Source: Gammaproteobacteria bacterium (GTDB lineage: Bacteria; Pseudomonadota; Gammaproteobacteria; Steroidobacterales; Foliamicaceae). From it: a DNA stretch of 64,000 nucleotides. The first letter of the stretch is position 1. Every line of letters starts with the position of its first letter. The translations under genes and the position numbers were made by a program. Under the pieces are notes generated by a model, which ran no database searches, had not been told where the DNA came from, and saw only the letters and a list, made by a program, of their open reading frames with translations. The stretch covers positions 124,001 through 188,000 of the forward strand of contig VYBN01000034.1 of NCBI GenBank assembly GCA_009844425.1. The letters run 5' to 3'. Shown here piece after piece: positions 25,867 through 34,405 of the stretch.

Positions 25867-26886
25867 ATGCGAAGAGCCGTCGACACCGTGTTCCGCTACC
25901 TGGCGATACTGCAATGCATTCCGGCCGATCCGGGCCGCAAGAGCACCGCGCGGATACTCGCCGAGCTGCGCGAAAGAGATCCCGAATTCAACGTGAGCGC
26001 CCGCTCAATTCAGCGCAGCCTGGAACACCTCTCCGCCCGCTTCCCCATCACGTGCGACACCGTGGGCAGAACCAATCACTGGTACTGGATCGACAGCCAC
26101 GCCATGACGCAATTGCCGGCCATGACCGAGCACACGGCCTTTGCGCTGCGCCTGGCCAACGAATACTTGAGACCGCTCATGCCGCCCGCCACGCTGCGAT
26201 TGCTGGACGGCTACTTCAAACACGCCAATCGGCTCCTGAAAGGCTCCGCCCTGGGCAGCTGGGCCAACCGCGCACGGATCATCTCGCGCGGCCCTGCGCT
26301 CGCGCCGCCGCCGGTCAGGAAGGACGTTCAGCGCGCCGCTTACGATGCCCTGCTCAACAAACGCCTGCTGGAAATCAACTACCGGAGCCGCTCGCAAGGA
26401 CGCTCGCAAAAGGTCACGCTCAACCCGCTAGGCCTGGTTTTTCGGGATACCGTGGCCTACCTGGTCGCCACCGCCTGGGACTATCCGGACGTTCGCCACT
26501 ATGCGCTCCACCGCATGAGCAAGGCGCGGCTGTTGAATCAACCTTCCAGAACGCCGCCGGGGTTCCGGCTGGCCAGCCACATCGGCGACGAGTTGCGGTT
26601 CTCTTATCCGCTCGCCAGCGAGAAAATCCCGTTGCGTGCCGCCGTGTCGCCGGAAGTGGCGGAGCACCTCGCCGAAAGGCGGCTATCGAGCGATCAGCGC
26701 ATTACGCGCCAGACCGGAAATCGCATTCTGGTCGAGGCAAGCGTCGCCGACACGCAAGAACTTCGCTGGTGGCTGCTGGGGTTCGGCAGCGCGGTGGAAG
26801 TTCTCTCGCCCGCCCCGCTCCGCAAGGAATTCGCCAGCCAGGCCCGCGCAATGCGGACGATGTACGAGGCCGAGGCGCCATCATAA
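25867..26886 (+). CDS. WYL-domain transcriptional regulator
   Basis: This 339-residue protein has an N-terminal helix-turn-helix region (ILAELRERDPEFNVSARSIQ, then RSLEHLSARFP). The central WYL domain contains LLEINYRSRSQGRSQKVTLN, then PLGLVFRDTVAYLVATAWDY and RHYALHRMSKARLL. The C-terminal part (LRWWLLGFGSAVEVLSP) is the WCX extension. Proteins of this layout bind nucleic-acid ligands and often repress defence loci (BrxR/CapW type). Its own promoter shares the 25821-25841 operator with the AAA gene, so autoregulation is likely. Confidence 0.88.
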   Translation: MRRAVDTVFRYLAILQCIPADPGRKSTARILAELRERDPEFNVSARSIQRSLEHLSARFPITCDTVGRTNHWYWIDSHAMTQLPAMTEHTAFALRLANEYLRPLMPPATLRLLDGYFKHANRLLKGSALGSWANRARIISRGPALAPPPVRKDVQRAAYDALLNKRLLEINYRSRSQGRSQKVTLNPLGLVFRDTVAYLVATAWDYPDVRHYALHRMSKARLLNQPSRTPPGFRLASHIGDELRFSYPLASEKIPLRAAVSPEVAEHLAERRLSSDQRITRQTGNRILVEASVADTQELRWWLLGFGSAVEVLSPAPLRKEFASQARAMRTMYEAEAPS

Positions 26887-26936
26887 CTTCAGCGGCCGGT
26901 CCGACGCGGACGATCGTAGATCACATCGCGTTGGGC

Positions 26937-28091
26937 CTATATCACCGAAGCCGCCGCGTCAAAAGGCAGGGCCTTGATCCCGCTCGAGAAATCAAGACGT
27001 TCGCCCCGATAGATCAGATACCGGGAAGCGACTTCTGGCGTGAGCGATTCGATCCGATTCAGGCTTTTCAGCAGGCTCTGGCGGTACGTCGTGGCCGACT
27101 TGATTTCTACCGCATCAAAGCCACTCCCCCTAGGAATCAGCAAATCGACCTCGGCGCCATTGCTGTCGCGGAAGAAATAGATTTCGGGACGGATCCCCTT
27201 GTTCGCCTGGGCCTTGATGATTTCTCCAACCACAAGGTTTTCGAATATGGCCCCCACAAGGGGGTCCCGAGCCGCCTGCTGAGGCGAGCGGATTCCCAGC
27301 AGATAGCAGAGCAGGCCCGTATCGATGAAGTAGTACTTCGGCGACTTGATCACGCGTTTGCCGAAATTCCTGAAGTAGGGCGGCAGGCGATACACCAGAA
27401 ACGAGGCTTCAAGAATTGACAGCCAGTTTGCGATCGTTCTTGGGCTTGTGCCCACATCTCCGGCGAGCGAGCTCTTGTCCAGGCACTGCCCGACCCTGCC
27501 GGCCAGAAGTCGGATGAAACGCTCAAAAAGGCTCATATCTCTGATATTGACCAATTGCCGAACGTCTCTTTCCACGTAAGTCTGATAATAATTGGCGTAG
27601 GCTGTCGAGGGCCGCTGCTTCTGAGCGTGGACACGAGGAAGAAAGCCCATGTATGCATGCTCCCACGCCGAGGATTCTTGCCCATGGTGATTGAGTTCCT
27701 CAATGGAGAGGGGAAAAAGCGTGAGAATAGCGGTGCGGCCCGCGAGAGACTGGGTAATGGCCTGATGGATTTCGAATTGGCTTGAGCCCGTGAGTACATA
27801 GCGCCCATTGTGTTGTTCCTCGTCCACCAGCACCTGGATGTAGCTCAGAAGTTCAGGCGCGCGCTGGATTTCGTCAAGGATTGTCGGCTGCGAATACGTC
27901 GCGAGAAGCGCCTTCGGGTCCTCCCTGGCCAGGTTGCGCGTTTCCGGATGTTCCAGGTTGCAATAGTCGTATTCGGGCAACTCCGCGCGCACCAGAGTAG
28001 TTTTGCCCGCCTGACGCGGACCAAGCACCGTCACCACCGGATACTCGGACAACAGAGTATGCAATTCGGGTGAAATGGCTCTCGGAATCAT
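26937..28091 (-). CDS. AAA ATPase with DUF4143 C-terminal domain
   Basis: This 384-residue protein contains an AAA_14 P-loop domain (VTVLGPRQAGKTTLV near residue 22, Walker B PTILDEIQRAPEL, sensor VLTGSSQF). A DUF4143 domain follows, with the PD-(D/E)xK-like stretch NGAEVDLLIPRGSGFDAVEI near the C-terminus. The family is widespread, mobile and functionally unassigned; proposed roles include toxin-like or nucleic-acid transactions. It is convergent with the WYL gene. Upstream sequence 28092-28140 is A/T-rich and probably holds its promoter. Confidence 0.86.
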   Translation of the reverse strand: MIPRAISPELHTLLSEYPVVTVLGPRQAGKTTLVRAELPEYDYCNLEHPETRNLAREDPKALLATYSQPTILDEIQRAPELLSYIQVLVDEEQHNGRYVLTGSSQFEIHQAITQSLAGRTAILTLFPLSIEELNHHGQESSAWEHAYMGFLPRVHAQKQRPSTAYANYYQTYVERDVRQLVNIRDMSLFERFIRLLAGRVGQCLDKSSLAGDVGTSPRTIANWLSILEASFLVYRLPPYFRNFGKRVIKSPKYYFIDTGLLCYLLGIRSPQQAARDPLVGAIFENLVVGEIIKAQANKGIRPEIYFFRDSNGAEVDLLIPRGSGFDAVEIKSATTYRQSLLKSLNRIESLTPEVASRYLIYRGERLDFSSGIKALPFDAAASVI

Positions 28092-28374
28092 TGGAGGAGC
28101 CTATCATATGTGATATGCGACTGTAAGTCCTATATTACATAAAATTGCCTGTTCAATTTGCCACATCGGGACGCCACTGTGGATTAAAGAGCCATCTGAT
28201 CCGAAACAGTAGAGACGCCCCCCACCGCAACTCTGCACATGGTGCTTTGTGGTAGAATGATCAATTCTATGAATATGCAGGGTACCAAGCGCCCCGGCAT
28301 AATTGCCAAATCATGCGTTCGAGGCAGCGAAGGCGGCGAGCACTTACCCGACCACCAAAATGGAGATAGCTAGC

Positions 28375-29307
28375 ATGAACGATAGCCCGCAAGGAATAAA
28401 GCTCGATATTCATTTCTTGGACGGTAGTCCAACCGGGATGTTAACGGCTGAAGTGCCCCATTGGATTGGCCATGCGCTATTTGCCCCCAGTCTAAAGATT
28501 GACAAAGCTCTTGAACGACGTGAAGCGAAATATGCGGGCATCTATATCTTGCTCGGATCCCAGCCCAAAGAAGACAGGCGGGTTGCCTATATTGGCCAGG
28601 CCGAGAACCTAAGCGACCGCATACCCAAGAGCGCAAAGGAGCAGGAAAAGAAGGAATTTGAGTGGGAATCAGCTGTGTTGGTAACCGCCATAGGCAATCG
28701 GCTTAATACAGCTCATATCGAGTATCTGGAGGCGCGCCTAATCGAGCGTGCGAAAAGAATCAACTCTGTTTCCTTGACAAACGTCAAGGATGAGAGCGTG
28801 CCCGAGCTGTCGGAGGGGGATCAATGCTCGATGGATTGGTTCCTTCATTATCTCTTCTTGGTCTTGCCTGCCATCAGGGTTGACATGTTCAACGATGACA
28901 CGCGTAAGACTATAAGGAAACCCGATTCTGTTGCGGAGGCAGATGACCTTGCGTTTGAAATCAAGGAAGCAGGAAGCGACAAGGCCGCAACGCTGGATAC
29001 TAGTGGGGGGGAAATTGTGGTGCTGTCTGGCTCCTGGGCTAAACGGTGGAACGAAGACAAATTTCCAATCCACAGCTACCGCACCCGGCAAGCCTGCTTG
29101 GTTGATCAAAGCGTACTCATGCCTGTTGAACAGGGCGGCTGGTACAAATTCAAGGAGAATTACGCTTTCAGTTCAATAAGCGCTGCTGCATCGGTCGTGT
29201 TGGGCAGGCCCGCCAGTGGTCCACAAGAGTGGAAAAAAAAGGGAACCAATGAGCGCTACAGGGATTGGAAAAACGAGCGAGATGAGCAATCGTCTTCTGA
29301 GGATTGA
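28375..29307 (+). CDS. GIY-YIG nuclease family protein
   Basis: The start ATG at 28375 is chosen because GGAG lies nine bases upstream; this yields 310 residues. The N-terminal half holds a GIY-YIG domain (KYAGIYILLGS, then RVAYIGQAENLSDRI, and YLEARLIERAKRI with the likely metal-binding glutamate). The C-terminal region resembles DUF4357-containing proteins (VVLSGSWAKRWNEDKFPIHS). These are stand-alone nucleases found on accessory DNA, possibly in restriction or mobile elements. Codon use is less GC-biased than in neighbours, suggesting transfer. Confidence 0.72.
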   Translation: MNDSPQGIKLDIHFLDGSPTGMLTAEVPHWIGHALFAPSLKIDKALERREAKYAGIYILLGSQPKEDRRVAYIGQAENLSDRIPKSAKEQEKKEFEWESAVLVTAIGNRLNTAHIEYLEARLIERAKRINSVSLTNVKDESVPELSEGDQCSMDWFLHYLFLVLPAIRVDMFNDDTRKTIRKPDSVAEADDLAFEIKEAGSDKAATLDTSGGEIVVLSGSWAKRWNEDKFPIHSYRTRQACLVDQSVLMPVEQGGWYKFKENYAFSSISAAASVVLGRPASGPQEWKKKGTNERYRDWKNERDEQSSSED

Positions 29308-29403
29308 AACAGATACCGTTCTCTTGTCGAACGTAGTGCAAAGCTTGGTGGGATTGTGAACTGAACGTTAGGCCGGTGCCAACGCGCCGGCCGCAGCGCG
29401 GTT

Positions 29404-29685
29404 TCAATCGGCGTCGGGAATCGCGTTCGCGCTTGTTCCTGCGTCCGCAGGCAGCGAAAGGTGTCCTTCCATTCTTGCGACTCTTACGCGCAGGTTTGCA
29501 AGGTCCCGACTCATTGTGTCGAGCCGCCCATTAACCTGCGCAAATCCACCGTGAAGCTCTGCTCTTACGTCAGCCATGTCGCTGCGCTGCTGGGCCTGTC
29601 CCTGGAATATCGCTCCCAGCATCAGGGCGACTGCGGCAATCGCCGCGGATACCTTTCCGGCGCTTATCCATGCATGCTTGCTCAT
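29404..29685 (-). CDS. Small membrane-anchored coiled-coil protein
   Basis: This 93-residue protein has one membrane helix (AAIAAVALMLGAIFQ near residues 13-28) followed by a heptad-like region (DVRAELHGGFAQVNGRLDTM and on). No family is recognised. Proteins of this form are frequent near integrated elements and phage genes. It is convergent with the GIY-YIG gene; a weak GGCCGG/CCGGCC hairpin lies between them. Confidence 0.5.
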   Translation of the reverse strand: MSKHAWISAGKVSAAIAAVALMLGAIFQGQAQQRSDMADVRAELHGGFAQVNGRLDTMSRDLANLRVRVARMEGHLSLPADAGTSANAIPDAD

Positions 29686-29828
29686 TGAATCCGCTCCTTC
29701 GTCAACAATCAGGCTGACAATACCACAGGCGAACCAGCAGGCCGCATCGAAATGCTCGGCAAATCATGATCATTTTTCTGCTTCGCTGCGCTCCCATGTG
29801 AAAGAGATGCGCCTCGCCAGCGGCCCGG

Positions 29829-31103
29829 TCAGGCGCCCAGGCCCTGGGACATCTGCGCGAAGCTGGTCAGGGGGAATCCGCACCTCCGCTCCCATTCCGA
29901 CTGATCGATGACCGGAGCATTGATCAGGCCGATCATTTCGTCGAATTTGCTTAATGCGGCACAGCCCACAGCCGCCGGATCCGTAGCGCTTCGGTAGCTT
30001 GGCCAGGCGCGGTCCCGGGCATGGCGCCAGAACGGGCTGTCGTAGCGCGAACCGCAGCTGTAGTGCCAGCCCACGAACAGGCCGCAGGTGAGCGTGTCGT
30101 TGATCAGGAAGCGGTTGACGACGGGCACGTCGTTTTCCTGGTATTCGGCCGGCCGGTTGAAACGCATCTGCAGGATCATCCCGACCTGCATCTCGGCCAG
30201 CCGGATCGCGGTGGCTTCCAGCGGCTCCATGAAACCGCCCGCATTGCCGATGCGGGCCACCGCGCCGTCGTAGATTCGTCGGTGGACAAAGTTCGGAAAA
30301 CGCAGCACGGCGCGTTTTTCGAATTCCGGCACGCCGTCCTGCGCCAGCAGCTCGTCGAAGTCCTTTTCGACTTCCTCCAGGCCGGATATGTCGCGGTTGA
30401 AGATATAACCGTACGACGTGTGCGCGGTCAGCGGGATGACGAACACCCATCCGTGCGGGCGCGCGATCGCGCGGGTGTAGGTGTGTTTGAGGACCGGCCC
30501 GTCGGGCGGTTCCTCGATGATCGCCGGACAGCGGCGGATCACCGCGGTATTCGTCGGGATGAAGGAGATTTCGATGTGTTCTTCGGGGTCCAGTTGCCTG
30601 GGAAATCCGCGCGCGTCAAAGACCAGGTCGTAGCGCTCGGGCGGCAGGTCCTCGAACTCCACCTGCGCTCCGCCGTCCACCCTCTTGATGTCCAGCACCC
30701 TGGCGTCGATGTGGCGGGCGCGCGTGCCTTCGCTCAGCAAATCGCCCATCACGTCGGCCGAGAGGTGGTAGGCGTAGGACACTTCCTGCGGCGTGAAATA
30801 GTGAATGAACTCGCTCTTCCGCCGGCCCCATCCCTCGAACTGCACGCCGTACTTGCGGGTGGCGTTCAGTCGCTGCTGGACCTTCTCGTGCGGCAGCCCC
30901 GACAGTCGATGCAATTGCTGGACCAGGCTGGGCCAGCTTCCCTCGCCTACGCCGATGACCGGAATGCGCGAGTCGTAAATGTGGTGCAGTTCATGGTCCT
31001 TGTCCGGGTGCAGCCTTGACACGCTGGCGGCGGCCAGGGCGCCCGCGGTCCCGCGTCCGACCACGGCGATCTTCCTGCACGAGTTGCTGCCCGGCATCGT
31101 CAC
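29829..31103 (-). CDS. Flavin-dependent tryptophan halogenase-like enzyme
   Basis: This 424-residue enzyme resembles PrnA/RebH halogenases. The FAD site GRGTAGALAAASV and the signature GNAGGFMEPLEATAI are present, as is the lysine-containing stretch NATRKYGVQFEGW where the catalytic lysine is expected. The WxWxIP motif reads GWVFVIP, with phenylalanine in place of the second tryptophan. It is shorter than PrnA (about 540 residues), mostly in the C-terminal lid. Start is GTG 31103 or ATG 31097. It is divergent from the RND gene that opens the peptide cluster. One precursor core ends in tryptophan, a candidate substrate. Confidence 0.75.
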   Translation of the reverse strand: MTMPGSNSCRKIAVVGRGTAGALAAASVSRLHPDKDHELHHIYDSRIPVIGVGEGSWPSLVQQLHRLSGLPHEKVQQRLNATRKYGVQFEGWGRRKSEFIHYFTPQEVSYAYHLSADVMGDLLSEGTRARHIDARVLDIKRVDGGAQVEFEDLPPERYDLVFDARGFPRQLDPEEHIEISFIPTNTAVIRRCPAIIEEPPDGPVLKHTYTRAIARPHGWVFVIPLTAHTSYGYIFNRDISGLEEVEKDFDELLAQDGVPEFEKRAVLRFPNFVHRRIYDGAVARIGNAGGFMEPLEATAIRLAEMQVGMILQMRFNRPAEYQENDVPVVNRFLINDTLTCGLFVGWHYSCGSRYDSPFWRHARDRAWPSYRSATDPAAVGCAALSKFDEMIGLINAPVIDQSEWERRCGFPLTSFAQMSQGLGA

Positions 31104-31417
31104 GGCTGCGGTTCCCCCGAAACCACCTGTCTCAACAGGCCTGATGCCTGATTCTACTTGAGCGCCTGGAATCGGCCGGTCGATGGATCATGCCAGCTGG
31201 CCGACCTTATACTCGGCTGCATTAACATGGGGCTGGAATGAGCGGTTTTCGTCGCCAATCAATGTCTGGCAGCCCGTGGCAGAAATCCCGCTGCGCGCGG
31301 CCGGCGATCCATCCCGCCTGGACTGCGTTGCCCAGCGCTCAAATATGTTCAATACTCTCACTCCCCGCGCCTTGCCGACCACGCGCTGCGTAAGGCGGCG
31401 CTAGTGACTCAGGTTCC
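31104..31417. other. Divergent promoter region of the peptide cluster
   Basis: This gene-free space separates the leftward halogenase gene from the rightward RND exporter gene. No E-family palindrome was found. A TATACT element near 31209 and the TTGCCC/AATACT pair near 31330 are only weak promoter candidates. Both transcripts must start here. Confidence 0.35.
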
Positions 31418-33769
31418 GTGAGCGGGCAGGACACAAGCAAGGGGCAATTCGAGACCCGATTTGCCGAATGGGTGGTCGCATTTCGCTGGCGGGTCATCCT
31501 GGCTGCCCTGTTCCTGGTGGCGGCCGCGTCCAGCGGCATTCTGCGCCTGAATTTCTCGGGCGACTACCGCATATTCTTCGACGAGGATAATCCGCAGCTT
31601 CTGGCGCTGGAAGCGCTGGAGGACACCTACGGCAAGAACGAAAACGTCGTGTTCCTGATCGTCCCGGACGACGGAAACGCGACCTCGGAAGCCGCGCTCT
31701 CGGCGGCAGCCTGGCTGACGGAAGCCGCCTGGCAGACACCGTATTCCCGGCGGGTCGATTCGCTCACGAACTTCCAGTACACGACGGCCGACGGCGACGA
31801 CCTGTATGTGCGGGACCTCGTTGACCCAGAGCAACTGGGCGATTCCGAAGCGCGGTCCCGCATACGCGCGCTTGCACTGGCCGACCCCCGTGTCGAGGGC
31901 AGCATCCTGGCGGCTGGCGGCGACGTGAGCGTGGTGAACGTAACGGTGGAACTGCCCTACGGGGACCAGTTGGAGGCGGTCGCCGAAGTCGCGGGCTTCG
32001 CTCGCGAGATCGCTGCGCAGGCGGAAGAACAGTTTGCCGGCGTGGACCTTCGCGTGGTCGGCACGGTCATGATCAACCAGACCTTCCTGGAAGCATCGAT
32101 CGAAAGTCAGATGATCTTCCTGCCCGCCAGTCTTGCGCTCATGGCCCTGATCCTGGGGGTCCTGATCCGAGGGATAGCGGGGGTGGCGGCTACCGGGACG
32201 GTGATCGTTTTTTCCATTCTTGCGTCGATCGGCCTGGGCGGCTGGGCCGGCCTGCCTTTTTCCCCGCCCATCTCGCCGGCGCCGACCATCGTGCTGATGA
32301 TTGTCGTGGCCAACTGCGTTCACCTGCTGGTGACATTGCAGCAGCGCATGCGCGCCGGGCACTCGAAGCGCGATGCCATCGTCCATTCCGTCAGTTTCAA
32401 CCTGCATCCGGTTTTCCTGGCCAGCCTCACGACGGCGCTCGGATTCCTGAGCATGAACTTTTCCGAGGTGCCTCCCTACCGCCACCTCGGCAACTTCGTC
32501 GCTTTCGGAATCGGCATGTCCTTTCTTCTTTCCGTCACCTTTCTGCCGGCCATGCTTTCGCTGCTCCCGGTGCGGCCCGGGTCGGCCCGTCGCCTGGTCG
32601 GCCCGTTGCTCGGCGCCATGGCGGACTTTGCGCTGCGGCGCAGAAAGGCGCTGCTATGGGGATGGGTGGTGGTGGTGATCGCGATGATCGTGGCCATTCC
32701 GCGCAACGAACTCAACGACGTGCTGGTCCATTTCTTCGACGAAAGCGTCGAGTTCAGGCGCGACACCGATTTCATGGACGAGCGCCTGAGCGGTAACACC
32801 GTGCTCGACTACTCGCTGGCAGCGGCCGACGCGGGCGGCGTAACCGATCCCGAATTCCTCGCCGAGGTATCGGCCTTTGCCGAGTGGTTCCGCGAGCAGC
32901 CTTCCGTGCGCCATGTCTCGGTCATCACCGACACCTTTCGGCAACTCAACCAGAGCATGCACGGCGACGATCCCGCGTATTACCGGATCCCCGAGAGCCG
33001 GGAACTGGCGGCGCAGTACCTGTTGCTTTACGAACTTTCGCTTCCCCAGGGCCTGGATCTCAACAACCAGATTGACACGCTTCGATCGGCCACGAGAATG
33101 ACGGTATCGTCCACGACGCTGTATTCGCAGGACCTGCTGGACCTGAACGCGCGCGCCGACGCCTGGCTCAAGGAAAATGCGCCTCGGATCGTCGGCGTCA
33201 ACAGCTCCGGTCCCTCGGCGTTGTTCGCCTACATCGGCCAGCGCAACATCCGCGCCATGCTGTTGGGCACCATCGTCGTGCTTGTCGCGATTTCCGCCAT
33301 TCTCCTCGCCGCTCTGCGATCCCTGCGGCTCGGCCTGGTGAGCATTGTGCCCAATCTGCTTCCCGCCGTGATGGGATTCGGTGTCTGGGGACTGATGGTC
33401 GGGCAGGTCGGGCTTTCGCTGTCCGTGGTGGTGGCCATGACGATCGGCATAGTCGTGGACGACACGGTGCATTTTCTTGCCAAGTACCGCCGTGCGCGGC
33501 GCGATTACGGCCGCGATCCCGAGCAGGCCGTGCATTACGCGTTCGAGACCGCCGGCCGGGCCCTGTTTACGACCACGGTCGTGCTGGTGGCCGGTTTCCT
33601 TATTTTCGCGTTTTCTCCGTTCCTTCCCACGGCCCAGGTGGGGATACTCACCGCGATGGTTATCGGCTTCGCACTCATCGCGGACCTGTCCCTGCTGCCC
33701 GCGCTGTTATTGGCGATCGACAAGCCTTCCGGCGGACAAATCGCGCACAAAAGCGCCCTCGTGCCATAA
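31418..33769 (+). CDS. RND/MMPL-family exporter (copy 1)
   Basis: This 783-residue inner-membrane protein has about twelve helices in two repeats, each opened by a periplasmic loop. The first begins after helix 1 with RLNFSGDYRIFFDEDNPQLL; the second repeat starts near FALRRRKALLWGWV. The helix-4 and helix-10 blocks (MNFSEVPPYRHLGNFVAFGI; VDDTVHFLAKYRRAR) are typical of the hydrophobic-cargo RND superfamily. It starts at GTG. It is clearly paralogous to the exporter at 51708. Proton-driven export of a lipid-like or peptide product from the cluster is inferred. Confidence 0.84.
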   Translation: MSGQDTSKGQFETRFAEWVVAFRWRVILAALFLVAAASSGILRLNFSGDYRIFFDEDNPQLLALEALEDTYGKNENVVFLIVPDDGNATSEAALSAAAWLTEAAWQTPYSRRVDSLTNFQYTTADGDDLYVRDLVDPEQLGDSEARSRIRALALADPRVEGSILAAGGDVSVVNVTVELPYGDQLEAVAEVAGFAREIAAQAEEQFAGVDLRVVGTVMINQTFLEASIESQMIFLPASLALMALILGVLIRGIAGVAATGTVIVFSILASIGLGGWAGLPFSPPISPAPTIVLMIVVANCVHLLVTLQQRMRAGHSKRDAIVHSVSFNLHPVFLASLTTALGFLSMNFSEVPPYRHLGNFVAFGIGMSFLLSVTFLPAMLSLLPVRPGSARRLVGPLLGAMADFALRRRKALLWGWVVVVIAMIVAIPRNELNDVLVHFFDESVEFRRDTDFMDERLSGNTVLDYSLAAADAGGVTDPEFLAEVSAFAEWFREQPSVRHVSVITDTFRQLNQSMHGDDPAYYRIPESRELAAQYLLLYELSLPQGLDLNNQIDTLRSATRMTVSSTTLYSQDLLDLNARADAWLKENAPRIVGVNSSGPSALFAYIGQRNIRAMLLGTIVVLVAISAILLAALRSLRLGLVSIVPNLLPAVMGFGVWGLMVGQVGLSLSVVVAMTIGIVVDDTVHFLAKYRRARRDYGRDPEQAVHYAFETAGRALFTTTVVLVAGFLIFAFSPFLPTAQVGILTAMVIGFALIADLSLLPALLLAIDKPSGGQIAHKSALVP

Positions 33770-33796
33770 TTTCGCCGGGTCACACCGGGCGCCGCC

Positions 33797-34348
33797 GTGT
33801 TCAACAATCCATTCGACTCATTTCACAAGACCGTTGGCAAGGCCAAGAAAGAGCGCGAACGACTCGACCGGCTGCTGACCATTTCCACGCCGGGAGAACT
33901 TGCGCTGGTGGGGGTCACGGCCGTGGTGTTGCTCCTGTTCGCTGCGTGGCTGTTGTTCGGCAATGTGGCCCGCAGCGTTACGGTTGAAGGAGTGCTTGTA
34001 GAGTCCGGCGAGCAATATCCGGGGGAAAGTCCGTCTCTGCACGCAGTGGTGTGGCTCGAAAGAGGCCTGGGGCGCCAGATCGAGCCGGGCATGCCGGTTT
34101 CTCTGGAAGCCGGGGTCGCCGATGGGCAGGCACGCAGTCATGAGGGCCTGGTATCGGGTCTCTCTGCCGTGGGGCCGGGCGGCGTGGCGGTGCTATTTGA
34201 GTCGGTGGCGCCGGTCACCATGCATCGCCTGGATGTCGCCCTCGGCCGGGGCCAGGAATTCCCTGCCAATGATGGGTCGGCATGCCGGATCGTGATTGAA
34301 CTCGGCAGTCAATCGCCGCTCGCATTTTTCCTGCGGAGGCAATCCTGA
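33797..34348 (+). CDS. Short HlyD-like adaptor of the NHLM secretion system
   Basis: This 183-residue protein resembles the ends of NHLM-type membrane-fusion proteins: a cytosolic start (ERLDRLLTISTPGELALVGV), one membrane helix, then barrel-sandwich strands (GVLVESGEQ) and a C-terminal CRIVIELGSQSPLAFF. The usual central coiled-coil hairpin of about 200 residues is absent. It is placed directly before the two NHLM ABC transporter genes, where the full-length adaptor normally stands. GTG start. It may only gate the ABC pump and not reach an outer-membrane channel. Confidence 0.7.
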   Translation: MFNNPFDSFHKTVGKAKKERERLDRLLTISTPGELALVGVTAVVLLLFAAWLLFGNVARSVTVEGVLVESGEQYPGESPSLHAVVWLERGLGRQIEPGMPVSLEAGVADGQARSHEGLVSGLSAVGPGGVAVLFESVAPVTMHRLDVALGRGQEFPANDGSACRIVIELGSQSPLAFFLRRQS

Positions 34349-34405
34349 AATGCGGACGGCGCCTTGCATTGACGGCTCAGGCCCGCTCTGAAAGGCAAGG
34401 AACTC

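Noticed and set aside
25410-27419. 669-codon open frame on the + strand
   Set aside because: It runs antisense to the AAA and DUF4143 genes and out of frame with the WYL gene, all of which have strong family motifs.
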